This document shows positions 34,903 through 47,389 of a stretch of DNA of 64,000 nucleotides, in pieces. The DNA is from Selaginella tamariscina. Taxonomy: Eukaryota > Streptophyta > Lycopodiopsida > Selaginellales > Selaginellaceae. Each line of letters starts with the position of its first letter. Within the stretch, counting starts at the first letter, position 1. Below the pieces are notes generated by a model, which worked only from the letters and a program-made list of their open reading frames with translations, did no database searches and was not told the origin of the DNA. The DNA is taken from assembly GCA_003024785.1 (NCBI GenBank), contig PUQB01000754.1, positions 1 through 64,000 of the forward strand. The letters are read 5' to 3'. A program made the position numbers and the translations under genes.

Positions 34903-36510
34903 GTGCGGCGGATTAATCTCGCCACCCCTTCAATGCCTCCTGAAAGAGTGGGCGGGATTAATCTCGCCACCTTTCTGGAGGCCTTGAACGGGAGTGCGGA
35001 ATTAATCTTGCCACCCTTCTCGGTCTCAGAGAGAACTGGGCAGGATTTATTTCTCACACCCCTTCAGTGACTCCAGAAAGGGGCGGGATTAATCTCGCCC
35101 ACCATGTAAGGATGGTTAAATGAATTTCCCCACCCTTCCCAATTCTCTCCATTGGTATGTTGAAAACCTTCTACGTCTCAGACAGAAACGTTTAGGATTG
35201 GTCCGACTCACCAATGGAGAAAAAAGCGAAGGGTGGCGGGATTCATTCCTCCAACAGGCATTGAAGACTCGGCGGGATTAATCCCGCCGCCCAGGGCCTT
35301 CACTTCCCTATGCGGCGGGATTAATCCCGCCGGACGCCAATTCCTGCGCGGAATCGGGCGGGATTAATCCCGCCGCCTAGGCACTTCAGGCAGGCCAATG
35401 GCGGCGGGATAAATCCCGCCCGATTCGCGCAGGGAATTGGCGTCCGGCGGGATTAATCCCGCCTCCCAGGCCCTTCACTCGGGCCTTAGTCGGCGGGATT
35501 AATCCCGCCGAACGCCAATGCCCTGTGCGAAATCTTGCGGGATTAATCCCGCCGCCTAGGCCCTTCAGGCAGGCCAATGGCGGCGGGATAAATCCCGCCC
35601 GATTCCGCGCAGGGCATGCGTACGCGGCGGGATTAATCCCGCCCACCATGTAAGGGATGGTGAAATTAATCCCACCACCCTTCTCAGTTCCCTCCATTGG
35701 TATTTTGTAAACCTTCTCCGTCTCAGACAGAGTTAGTCGGGATTGATTCAACATACCAATGGAGGAAAAAAAAAGGGTGGCGGGATTAATCCCGCCACCG
35801 GCAATGAAGGTTCGGAGAGACTAATCCCGCCGCCCTCTCGTAAATCATGCGCTCACACATATATATTGGCTGCGGCATTTTGAACAGGGATGGGTGGGGG
35901 CGGGATTAATCCCGCCGCTTATATCCTGCGGAAGTGCCTGAGCGGCGGGATTAATCCCGCCGCCCTCCGCGAAGGGCATGAGCGTGGGGCGGGATTAATC
36001 CCCGTTCATGTCCTGCGTGAATTCCCTGGGCGGCGGGATTAATCCCGCCGCCTTACGCGCAGGACATGTCATGCAGGCTCTTCGGTTAGCCTTCCGTGCA
36101 GGATCTTTCATGCAGGCTCTTCGGTTAGCCTCATGAGCGGCGGGATTAATCCCGCCGCCCATCCCCTGTAAATGCCCTGCGCGGAATCCGCGGGATTAAT
36201 CCCGCCCATTAGGGCCTTCACACAGGCCATTGCCGCGAGATAAATCCCGCCGCATTCCGCGCAGGGCATGGGTGAGCGGCGGGATTAATCCCGCCGCGAG
36301 GCCCCTCACGCAGGCCATGGGCGGCGGGATTAATCCCGCCGCTCTTCGGTTTGTCCTAGAGCGGCGGGATTAATCCCGCCGCCCATAGCCTGCGTGAAGG
36401 GCCTCGGCGGCGGATTAATCCCCCGCCATGGCCCCAACCATATAGCGGCGGGATTAATCCCGCCGCCAGGCCATAAACCTATAGCGGCGGGATTAATCCC
36501 GCCGCTCGAG
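34903..36510. promoter_or_regulatory. Palindrome array A, copy 2
   Basis: By eye about 18 exact or near-exact GGCGGGATTAATCCCGCC palindromes between 35,270 and 36,505, plus variants with ATAAAT in the middle (35,403, 35,580) and decayed ones at the left edge. Spacing is usually 35-60 bases. The spacers contain 'gccctgcgcggaatc' and 'aggcaggcca' words in both orientations. The array lies immediately upstream of the leftward cargo genes. Each unit is two inverted GGATT half-sites in a GC clamp and could fold into a hairpin. Confidence 0.9.
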
Positions 36511-36582
36511 GGGCTTAGCGTGTGTGCGAGAGATAAAATTAATAAATAAAAAAATTATACAGATAAAAAACACACATATATA

Positions 36583-36629
<47 letters not shown>

Positions 36630-36972
36630 GTATGTATAGGAGTGTACGTGTGTGTGCAAGAGATAGATAAATAAATAAAATTATACAGTACTGGTACACA
36701 TAATATATGTGTGTACATAGGTATATATATGTGTGTATATGTATATCGTGTGTATGCGTGTGAGCGAAACAAATAAAATCATACAGATAAACAAACACAC
36801 ACACACACATATATACACAGGAGTGTGCGTGTGTGCGAAAGATAAAACTAATAAATAAATAAAATTATACAGATAAACACACACATATATATGTGTGTAT
36901 ATAGATATAAACCCATATGAATATATAAGCATATATATAAACTAGTGTTGTATACTATTTGTTAATGCATTG

Positions 36973-37008
<36 letters not shown>

Positions 37009-37700
37009 AAGCAGTGTGCGTGTGTGTGGGAGAGATAGATCAATAAAAAAAATTATATAGATACTGGTACACATAATATATGTATGTATATATATATAGG
37101 TATATATATATGTGTATATGTATATTGTGTGTATGCGTGTGTGAGCGAAACAAATAAAATCATACAGATAAACAAACACACACACACACACATATATACA
37201 CAGGAGTGTGCGTGTGTGTGCGAGAGATAAAACTAATAAATAAATAAAATTATACAGATAAACACACACATATATATATGTGTGTATATAGATATATAAC
37301 CCATATGAATATATAAGCATATATATAAACTAGTGTTGTATACTATTTGTTAATATGCATTGATTATATATATATATATTATGTGTGTGTGTGTGTTGTG
37401 TGTGTGTGTGTAAAGCAGTGTGCGTGTGTGTGGGAGAGATAGATCAATAAAAAAATTTATAGATACTGGTACACATAATATATGTATGTATAGTATATAG
37501 GTATATATATATATGTGTATATGTATATCGTGTGTATGCGTGTGTGAGCGAAACAAATAAAATCATACAGATAAACAAACACACACCCACACACACATAT
37601 ACATACACAGGAGTGTGCGTGTGTGTGCGAGAGATAAAACTAATAAATAAATTATACGCACACTCCTATACATACATACATACACACACACACACAGATC
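36511..37700. repeat. Microsatellite belt in copy 2 with larger repeat units
   Basis: (TA)n, (TG)n and (CA)n tracts organised in at least three units: 'atacagataaac' occurs near 36,781, 37,163 and 37,566, each followed by 'aacacacacac' and 'caggagtgtgcgtgtgtg'. A tandem repeat of about 385-400 bases. No gene. Confidence 0.8.
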
Positions 37701-40224
37701 TCACCTGTGTGCACAGCCGCCGCCGCCATTTCACAGCCGCCGCCTCTTGAAACCCTAAGAATATACCTAAACCCTAAAGGAATTAAATATATATATATTA
37801 ACCCTAATAGAATATTCCTTCTGAGAATATACTTAAACCCTAAAAAGAATAAAATATAGATTCGCCCTAAACGAATATTCTTTCATTATATTATTAGCGC
37901 GTGCGTGTGCGTGGGTGTATCACATACACCCCAAAAATATAAATCATGCAGGGATTTAACATGTGTGTGTCCATGAGAGTGTTAAAGTTTCATGTGTATC
38001 AATACATACATACACATTGCATATATTAATACACATAATATATACATACACACGTGTATACACACAGACATACATACATATTACATGGGTTTAGGGTTTA
38101 GGGTTTAGGGTTTTGGATTTAGGATGGATCATGCATGGTGTGTATGTATGAGAGAAGAGAGAGTGTTGAAAAATTATTTTTGTACACATTGCATATATTA
38201 GTACACATATATACTTACACATATTATACACAGATATACATACATAGTATATGAGAGAAGAGAGACAGTACATATTATGGATCATGCATGGTGTGTATTA
38301 TACACACAGACATACATACATATTAGTACATAATATTAGAGAGACCGAGTACATATTATAGATCATGCATGGTGTGTATGTTTGAGAGAAGAGACAGTAC
38401 ATATTAACATGGATCATGCATGGTGTGTATGTATGAGAGAAGACAGAAAGTACACATATATACATACAGAGTACACATATATACATACACACGTGTATAC
38501 ACACAGACATACATACATATTACATGAGTAAATTCATTGTGTTACATATTAGGGTTTAGGGTTTAGGATGGATCATGCATGGTGTGAAGAGAGAGTGTTG
38601 AAAAATTATTTTTGTACACACATGTATACACAGGGTTTAGGGTTTGCTCCCAACAACTTAATATAAATATTACACATGTAAATTCAATGTGTTACATACA
38701 CACAGATTGAGTACATATATCATACATGCGTTGAACATGATGTTTTCAATAAAGAAGCAACATATTTCTTCAGTTTGGTTTAGGGTTGTGCATGTGTGTG
38801 CATATGTGTTTTTGTAAGTTCTTGTAATGCGTGTGTAAATTTATGATTGTGTTTATATATGTGTGCAAAACAAATCGAATAATTAAGAAAAATATTAATA
38901 AACACTATGAACATATTTTAAATTATACATAATAATATGATTTTATCTAATATATAGCCATATATAGTTTTAAATATATATTAATTTAATATTGATAAAA
39001 AGGTTTAACATTGAAATATTCTTGAAATAATAAGAAATTAATTGAGAAAATCCATTAATATATACAAATGTAAATTAAGTACTCAAATAATTAACTAAAT
39101 TAATTATCATAATCATGTTTAATATTGGAATATTCTTGGAATAATAAGAAAATAATAAAGAATATCCCATTAATATAAAGAAGATTAATTACTCAAGTAA
39201 TTAAGGAAAGAATTAATATATATATTATAAAACTATATATGACTATATATTAGATAAATGATGTATTATTATGTATAATTTAAAATATGTTCATAGTGTG
39301 TATTAATTTAATATTGATAATAAGGTTTAACACATGAATATTCTTGAAATAATAACAAATTAATTGAGAAAATCCCATTAATATATACAAATGTAGAATA
39401 ATTACTGCAATAATTAAGAACAAGACTAATTTAATTATGATAATCAGGTTTAATATTAGAATATTCTTCAAATATTAATAAAATATTAAAGAATATCCCA
39501 TTGATACTAGGAAATGAAAACTAAATACTCGAGTAATTAAGAAAATAATAATAATAAACAGACTATGAATATATTTTAAATGATACATAATAATATATCA
39601 ATTTATTTATTGTATAAGTATATTTATATATATATATATATATATATAAATATACTTGAATACTAAAATGTAGAATATAGTCTAAAATTTCGTAATATTA
39701 AACAGCTTGAATCACTTGAATAACATTAAATGCAATTTTAAAATACTCATTGGAACTGGAGAGTATATATGTCAGAGTGTCGGATATTTGTGTCAACTCA
39801 TCTTAAATTTTATTTTCTGTTCTTTTTAAAAAATTTGAATTTCTGACATATGTATTGTCGGTCTGACATGTAAATTTGAAAATGCATTTAATTTCCCACT
39901 CAAATTCAGATCTGGTTCTTTCTCCGGCAAGGGTTTCTTCATTTCTGTATTTTTCACTCTTTAGATCTTCTTTTTTCTTCATAGTGATCATCTCAGGAGC
40001 GAGATTAAATTGGGTGCTATTCTTTATAGGAAAGCACGGCGCCTTCAGTGCTGTTTACAAGTAAGTATTATAAACAAATTTAAAAATACTTATAAAGATT
40101 CACTCTCTTACATTCTCTCTTAAAATTACAATTTAGGGGTTTAGGAATGCATTAGGATTATAATATATTCCGTTAGGGATTTATCCCGTTTAAATATCCT
40201 TTTAACTTAATATTCTAGGTTAAC
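37701..40224. other. AT-rich spacer of copy 2 with telomere-like runs
   Basis: No gene supported. Holds imperfect 'ggatcatgcatggtgtg' units (38,120-38,590), short TTTAGGG runs and 'aatattgataataaggttta' repeats. A segment at 39,870-40,065 is conserved with copy 1 and ends near a possible GT donor at 40,061; it may be a leader exon of the transposase. Confidence 0.45.
38091..38122 (+). repeat. Interstitial telomere-type TTTAGGG run
   Basis: Three to four units of GGGTTTA, decaying to 'ttttggatttagg'. Shorter runs are at about 38,549-38,567 and 38,634-38,652. TTTAGGG is the common plant telomere repeat. They lie inside the transposon, next to the ATCATGCATGG units. Confidence 0.8.
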
Positions 40225-40930
40225 CGGGCGGCGGGATTAATCCGGCCATTTCTTTTTCGCCTCTTCGAAGAGGTGGCGGGATTAATCCCGCCACCATCTC
40301 TCGGGCAATGCTTCTCCGCCACTGAAAAAGAGTGGCGGGATTAATCCCGCCGATAACCTTCTCAACTGATGAAGAGTTACCAGAGTTGTCGGCGGGATTA
40401 ATCCCGCCAACCATTTTAGGAGGCAGGGAAGGGGTGGCGGGATTAATCTCGCCACCACATCCCTGTTTTAAGGATTTGGGGACAGGATTTATCCCGAGAT
40501 CTCTTTGAAATCATAGTTTTGGAGAGAGTTATGTGCGGGTTTAATCCCGCCACCCATTCCCCGTCGTAAGAATTGTGGGCGGGATTAATCCCGCCTTGGA
40601 CTCCCTCCGAAGGAAGAGCCGGCGGGATTAATCCCGCCGCCTCTTCCTTCGGGGAGTCCGGCGGGATTAATCCCGCCGACTCTCTCCGAAGGGGTGAGTC
40701 CGGCGGGATTAATCCCGCCGACTTCCTCGTCGGAGAGAGTCGGCGGGATTAATCCCGCCGGACTCCCCCGAGGAGGAAGAGGCGGCGGGATTAATCCCGC
40801 CGGCTCTTCCTTGTCGGAGGGAGTCCAAGGCGGGATTAATCCCGCCGACTCTCTCCGAAGGGGTTGAGTCGGCGGCGGGATTAATCCCGCCGACCGTTCC
40901 TCGTCGGAGGGATTAATCCCGCCCATCAGT
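40225..40930. promoter_or_regulatory. Palindrome array B, copy 2, upstream of transposase
   Basis: By eye about 11 exact GGCGGGATTAATCCCGCC palindromes plus variants, the densest run being 40,575-40,925 at about 40-base spacing. Spacers alternate 'tcctcgtcggag' and 'ctctccgaagggg' words, which pair with each other. The array ends about 150 bases before the transposase ATG, a promoter-proximal position. Confidence 0.9.
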
Positions 40931-41077
40931 TGTATTAATCAAACATGAGATATTATCTCTAAACATAATTATGTATTATTGCATATGCATATTATTAAGT
41001 AACCGTAATTCAGATTTCTTAGAAATATTGCATAAACAGATATCATAAATAATACAATTATTTATGTGCAGGACAAT

Positions 41078-44000
41078 ATGTTTAATACTGGAGATAAAGT
41101 ATGTCTTCTTCGGAACAACGAGATAGTTGGCACTGGAACTGTGGAAGTTCGAGATAATAATGCATCATGTCACAATATTGCCCAAGGATCTTGTGTGTAC
41201 GTATGGGTGAACACCATTTACAAGCATGTTGAGGTTCTGGGAATGGAATTTGAGGAGGGTTCTCCTGTATTGTGGAATTTGGATGAAGTCAAGGCTGACA
41301 CAGAATATGCAGAGTCACAAACAAATAGTAGCACGAGTTTACCAGATGATGGCTTGCCTTGTGATGGATGAGGTGATTCTCTTTCTTCGTGAGATTGAAG
41401 TCGGAAGAGGCATCATCACAGCTATAAATCCAATGGAAGCAGTGTCAGAAGAGAAACTAGGGTCCGACTTCGTGGGTGTAGTTGTGACAGAGGTTTCACC
41501 TAATGGCACATTGTATCCTGGATCCCTCGTGAGGTGGCGAACATCTGAATTAAGACGGCAAGATGGTTCAACATATTCTGGGTTGGATTTCAATAATAAC
41601 AACCCGGAAGAACAACTCATATTTGAAGAGGTTCCTTGCATTGGTCCTATTGTAAGAAAAAGGCGATTCATGGGTTGTAGATCTTCCCCTGCAAGTTTCA
41701 GCAAGAGGGTAAAGATGGATCCTACATCTTCCGAAAGTGTTACGAGCATTTCCACGATTGACTGTTGCAAGAAGAAGTGTTGTCAGATGGCAGACCGGAA
41801 TGAAATTACCCAATGTAGACATGTCTTTCGTATGCTCACCCAAAAGCAAAGGCATGAGTTTGTATATGCTGCACTAACTGGGTGTATTGATGGAATGGCC
41901 TCGGACACAGGTTATCAGAGTACATCCATGGTATTTAATAAGGTGGCCATCTGCTTCAAAGCTTGGTACAGTATATACGGGATCCCAAAGACCACGTTCT
42001 ACCGTCGGAGGGATGAGTGGCTAGATGGAGCGCGAACCTCAGTTCATGGGAACACTCGCTTGGTCAAAACCCGCTCTCACATCATGGCAGCCATAGAGAT
42101 ACTCAAGGCTTTTGTGGAAGCAAATGCAGACAGGATGCCTCACAAATGCCGAACCACAAATGCAGGGGTCAGGGAAAATCTCAAGGTTTTGCCTTCAATC
42201 TACACTCAATTGAAACTGTGTGAACATGTGAACAAGTGCCTCAGTTTGATGGGGCTCCAAGCAATCTGCACTGGTACCTTCAACAACATATGGAATACTC
42301 ATTTTAAGGATGTGGAGATTGCAAAACACTCTAGCTTTTCTAAGTGTGACACTTGTACATCATTGAAGGCTGCAGAGGCTTGTGCAAAAACCTTGGTGGA
42401 GATCACTACCATTCAAAGGAAGATGGAGGCCCACATGATTGCACAACAAACTTGCCGGTCTCAGTACTATGCACACCGCATGCTTTCTGTGTCACGCCCA
42501 TCAGAGTACCTGTGCTTGATCCATGACAAGATGGATCATTCAAAGACCAGCATTCCAAAGCTCTTTGCAACACCAAAGTGCCTTGGAAATGTCATGAAAC
42601 TTCCGATTTCATTGACAGGTGTGCTAACACATGGACACGGTTGTGAGTCATATGGACACTTTTCACTTCCACATTGGTCTAGCGACTCCAATTTCACTAT
42701 TGGGTCGTTAGCCATGTGTTTCAGAAACCTTGAAGCCCACTCACAGACAAGTCCTATCAGTGATCTCAAAGTGAAGAAACAACACCTTCAACCTTTACAT
42801 AATGCTCTCATGAACACGTCTGCACTTGAGGCTACTTGGGAATATGAGAGGCATTGTCAACACCTGCACAAAAAACAGATGGCCCTGTTGAGAGTTCTGG
42901 TTCAGTGGAGGGATCTAGCTCAAATAGTGTACATGTGTCCTCAACATCAAATAAGCTTCCTCGTCATTTGCTTTTACAGATGGATAATTGTGCAGGCGAG
43001 AACAAAAATAGGTAAATCATTTTACTTAAGGGTTTCTCAAGCTCATACTTACTTTTATTTTCTAGATATGTGCTAGCATACTTGTCAATGCTTGTTGCCA
43101 AAGGTGTGTTTGAAACAATCACGCTCAGTTTCCTTATGGTTGGTCACACTCATGAAGATATTGATGCGTTCTTCAGCAAGGTCTCCAACTCTACAAAAAG
43201 GACAAGTGCACTTACCTTACCGCATATGATGAATCTTTTTGAAAATTGCATCTCCAAAAAAAGTTGTGCTTTGCTTGTGACTGAGGTGCCAGACTTCAAA
43301 AAATTTCTCAAGGAGTATATAAAAGAAGGGAGTGATTCTTTAGTTGGTCACCTTGTGCCGCTACAATTCTTTTTCTCCATACGAGATGGTATACCTATTA
43401 TGCAGTACAAGTTACGGCCATCAGAGCAGGAGTGGTTACCGAAAGAGGGCTTAATGCTCTTCAAAAGTGGAGAGGATGGAAAGCCACTTCTCCCAGAAGG
43501 ACAACCAGACCCTATTCCATTGAGTGCCCAGCTCAAGGAACAAGAGGTTATTATTGATGGCATCAAAAAATATGTGGCATGGGTTCAAAAATCGATGCCA
43601 AAGAATTCTGATAAGGCAACTGGTTACTCAGAACTATATAAGCATGTGGTCAACTATTGGGAGACTGTTGTTCGAGAGTTGGAAGGGCCTACTGTCACAA
43701 GTACAGAATTGCAACACCCTTTCTGGCCTAAAACAAGGTGGCGAGAGGAGATTGAAATGACATCACTGAGCATAGACGACATAGAAGCCAGTAGTGATGT
43801 GGAAGTGCAAACCCCACACTTTGTTGGACAAAGGAACCAAAAACCTAAAGCATACTTTGATTGCTGCAAGGATCTTCAAAAACTAATGATGGTTCTCATT
43901 ACTCCAGATGCGTCATATAATCAGCCTATTTGGATGGGTCAAATTATCGACACACCTGAAGTAATCACAAAAAATAGTATTGTTAAGGTTGCATGGTTCA

Positions 44001-44194
44001 AACCACAAAAAAGGCGACACGAGAAGGAGAGCGAAAGATATAATGGATGCCTAGAGAAAACATGGTCTCCCAATCAAAAAGACCCAGCATGTTTTATAAA
44101 TGTTAAATCCATTCGATATGGGTGGATGTCAAGAAGCGTTGATAAAGTCACGATTAACAAAACTGCAAGGGAATGTATGTTTTCTGAAGCTTAA
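41078..44194 (+). CDS. DDE-like (DUF7869-type) transposase, copy 2
   Basis: Probable transposase of the giant element. The ATG at 41,078 follows a 'tttatgtgcag' acceptor, so an upstream leader exon is likely. Order: N-terminal domain (NTGDKVCLLRNNEIVGTG, VYVWVNTIYKHVEVLG) like the transposase-associated domain of plant elements; a Cys-rich part (CCKKKCCQ); a helix-turn-helix-like region (IYGIPKTTFYRRRDEWLDGA); a zinc motif (SKCDTCTSLKAAEACA); and a DDE-like RNase H fold with Asp in IHDKMDHSKTS, MDNCAGENKNR and VGHTHEDIDAFF. A 54-base intron (43,012-43,065) splits the second Asp block. The C-terminal exon (43,066-44,194) is fully open. The main frame (41,374-43,011) is open apart from slips near 41,310 and 42,860. 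The fold and role are inferred from motif spacing. Confidence 0.65.
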
Positions 44195-44673
44195 AGCAAT
44201 TACAAAATTATAAAATATCATATATTTAATATTCATAATTATTATAAACTCTTTAATAATAGTACCAAATTGTATACTTAACTATATAAATTTAAAAAAT
44301 GATATGGAAGATTGACTATATTATTATAGGATTTTATATATATATTATTACTACTACAAATTTTTAATTAATAATGTTATATTTAAATATTAATATTTTA
44401 ATAACAACATCAATATTTATATAATGTACCTCTTATGCTCTTCCTTAATTGTTATATTAGGCAATATATTATATAATTTAATACTTCTACTTTTATAATG
44501 TTATTAATTTTTGTTCAATGAATGCTATAATTTATTAAAGGGTAGAATACAAAATAGAATATTCTAAAGAATATTCTCTTTTCAAACATATATTCTAAAG
44601 AATATTCCTTTAATATTAGAAAATGCTAATTAAATAGCTAAAATTGCTAATTATTAGGAAATGGGACTATAGC

Positions 44674-44700
44674 CATGCCCATTTTAGTTACAACTTGCAT
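44674..44700 (-). repeat. Right terminal inverted repeat, copy 2
   Basis: CATGCCCATTTTAGTTACAAC followed by TTGCAT. Homology with copy 1 stops here. Confidence 0.8.
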
Positions 44701-44929
44701 ATATGCATATATCACATAAATGTAAGTCTAATATATTCACACACAAGGTATCTTCTGAAGCATCATATAAAGAATATGTGTGTATATACACACACTATAT
44801 ATATATGGCATATATACGCACATGTATAATATCTATAATATGTATATATAACTACTTTCATTCATGTGATATTTAAGAATTGATTATATGTTTTCTATGT
44901 AATATGTTATGTTTAAAATATGTGCATTT

Positions 44930-45052
44930 GTAATTTAATTTTAATTCGATTAACCAATAAGTAAAAAACCACATTGGTAGTTATCATTAATGATGTGATA
45001 TTTTTCTAATTTACTAGGGTCAAATAATTGCCCACTAGTGAAAAGTGAACCA
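44930..45052. mobile_element. Fragment of a Harbinger-like element
   Basis: Matches the right end of the element at 22,581-23,890: 'taattcgattaacca', 'ttaatgatgtg', 'aatttactagggtcaaata' and 'actagtgaaaagtga'. Its left end was not found, so it is a partial or old copy. Confidence 0.5.
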
Positions 45053-45399
45053 TAGTAAAATACATATATTTAAATTTAATATGATTAATATTTTGTTTAT
45101 TAAAAGTAAAACAATTAACATAAAATAATATTATTAATTTGATGTGGCATAACTACCTTTTTCAATTATTACAAAATTAAGTATTATAACTTTAATTTTG
45201 TTATCTTTTTTATGGTATAATATTTATGGCATGTTGCAATATATTACATGTGCATGTTGTCAATAAATTAAACTCCATAGGTACAACATACTGAAGGAAT
45301 ATTTATTTGAAAAACTTACACAACAATATTTGTTGACCATGGAATGTTATTACCAATTAAAGAATATATTATCAAGATTCTAAAATATTCTAAGCACAA

Positions 45400-47330
45400 G
45401 CTTCTTAAGCTGGAGCCTTCTTTTTGGTAAACTCCTCCTCACTCCTCCTTAAGCTAATTGTTATTTATTAACATAAGTTGTTCTAGGAAGTGACTTGGTA
45501 AAAATATTCACGAGCATCCTTTGGGTTAAATAGTAAAGTTGTTGAAGTTTACCCTTTTATACTTATCCTTGGATAAAGTAGAAATGCAACTCTATATGTT
45601 TAATTTGATAGTGAAACCTAGAATTTCTTGTTAGAGCTTTAGTAGCTTGGCTCTCACAAAAGAGTAGAATGTCACTCATACTAACATCTTGGAAGAGAAC
45701 TTGTAACCAAGTTGCTTTTTTGCTTCATTACTAACAGCAATATACTCAGCCTTCATGCTAGACATAGTAGTTACTAATTATTTTTTACTACACTAACTCA
45801 CAAGAGATCTATTTAATAAGAAAATATAACTAAATGTGAATTTGTGAACTTTTAGATTTACTACCCAATCTACAACAATATATCTAACTAGGCTAAAAGC
45901 CATGAAGTTGAAGATGAAGCCATGTTCTTGTTGTTTGTTACTCACACCACCAATATTATCATATGTCAATAAAGAGATTTGGTTCTTTTTTAAGTATTCA
46001 AAGATACGTTTTACAATTGCTTAATGAATAAGAGTTGGTCTTTCTAAAAATTATGACACAAGTCCCATTGCAACGTTAAAACCATAAGGTAGGTCAAACT
46101 ACTTAACAACATTCCTATAAGCTCAGTTACATTTGCTTCTTGTTAAAGATGAAAAAGAGCATGTAGGAAATACATTAATTAAATAACATATTGTAGAGGA
46201 ATAAGAAGTAGGTAGTCCACACAAAGAGTTTATATGAAATCCTTAGTAATAAGATAACCTTTAGAATATGAAATCATGTAGGGAAGAAAATCCTATGGTG
46301 AGAGGATATCAAATAATTATGGCAATTGGATCACATGACATAAAGTAAATCTCCACACATGAATCTCGAAATTTGTTTCTCATGTACATTTTAATAATGT
46401 AAGGCATGTTATATAAGAAAATTTATATATGTAATCATGTGTATAAGCTAATTTAATATGTTATGTGATCATAAGTAAATTTGTGAATTGACTTCAGAGA
46501 TTGGTCAAGAGGTCTAAATGCGATATGAAGTATAAATGTAGGAGATATATTTTGTAGTTATGAAGGTTATTCTAACATTGTTTTCCCATAAGAAATTATG
46601 TCAAACATTTATTCTCCTCGACATTTAGATCATATAGTTCTAAACGTTGTTGAATTTCAAGTCTAGTAGTAATAGGCTTTGCACGAGAGCACTTCATTTA
46701 TGTAATTTTGTTGAGAGAACTTTGTATATCGATCACTAATTACTATAAAATAAGTTTTAATCTTGTTTAACATTTGAGGTTGGAGGCAAGGATGCAATCA
46801 TTCATGTATAATGCCATGAATATCCTTGAAAGTAGATGCACAAGTTCTTATTTATGCACTACATATGAAACCAAAGAAAATGAGAAAATTATCAATCTTC
46901 TCATATTATATTCTTTAAAATTATTTTAAGAGCTTTCTTAAAATTTCAAATTAGATGTTCTTGTCTTTTTTGAATGAACCCAAGTGGTTGAGCAATGTAG
47001 ACCACTTCCACTAGTTTGTATGTCTCCCAAAATCCACTCTAATTATTTGAGAAAACTTTGTATCTCTTTGTATTTATTAAGTCTGTATTTCTTCTTGAAG
47101 ATCCATTTTGTATTGATGAGCTTCTTTCTTGGAGGCAAAGGAACAAAAGTCCAAGTCTCATTTTTAATCAAGGAAGTATATTTGTCTTCCACAGCTACTC
47201 TCCATGTTATAACTTGAGCTTGCATTTTTCAAAAACAAGACACCTCTCATCCTCATGTTTGACTATCTTTATAATATTTGATGTCAGAAAGGGCCAACAC
47301 GTAATTGCCAAGTGGCCATTTACTCTATGT
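45400..47330 (-). mobile_element. Ty1/copia LTR-retrotransposon fossil
   Basis: Fossil in minus orientation. Recognisable parts are the start of the reverse transcriptase region (47,225-47,043, with KNETWTFVPLPPRKKLINTK) and the RNase H region (about 46,080-45,560). No LTRs were recognised. It is broken in many places and looks old. Confidence 0.7.
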
Positions 47331-47389
47331 GAATAATACTAAATCTTTCAAGATGACCCTTAAAGTATAACTTCTAAAGTGAATTCTAA

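Larger units (their letters stand above)
28418..44694. mobile_element. Giant TIR DNA transposon, copy 2 (~16.3 kb with gap)
   Basis: Left end GTTGTAACTAAAGTGGGCAT at 28,418 and right end its inverse, ending at 44,694. Left border ATGCAT, right border TTGCAT. Gene order is the same as copy 1: phosphatase-like, ParB/methylase-like and unknown genes leftward, transposase rightward. It lacks the CACTA-like insertion of copy 1. It has a 924-base N gap with a duplicated module beside it. The transposase and palindromes are far better preserved than in copy 1. Confidence 0.75.

Noticed and set aside
34903-36510. CRISPR-like array of repeats and spacers
   Set aside because: Regular palindromic repeats, but spacers are repeated words, spacing is irregular, there are no cas genes and the DNA is plant nuclear.
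40220-40926. Frames rich in GGINPA and AGLIPP peptides on the minus strand
   Set aside because: They are the palindrome array read in frame. The same peptides occur in both directions, as expected of a palindrome, and no start or conserved protein is evident.
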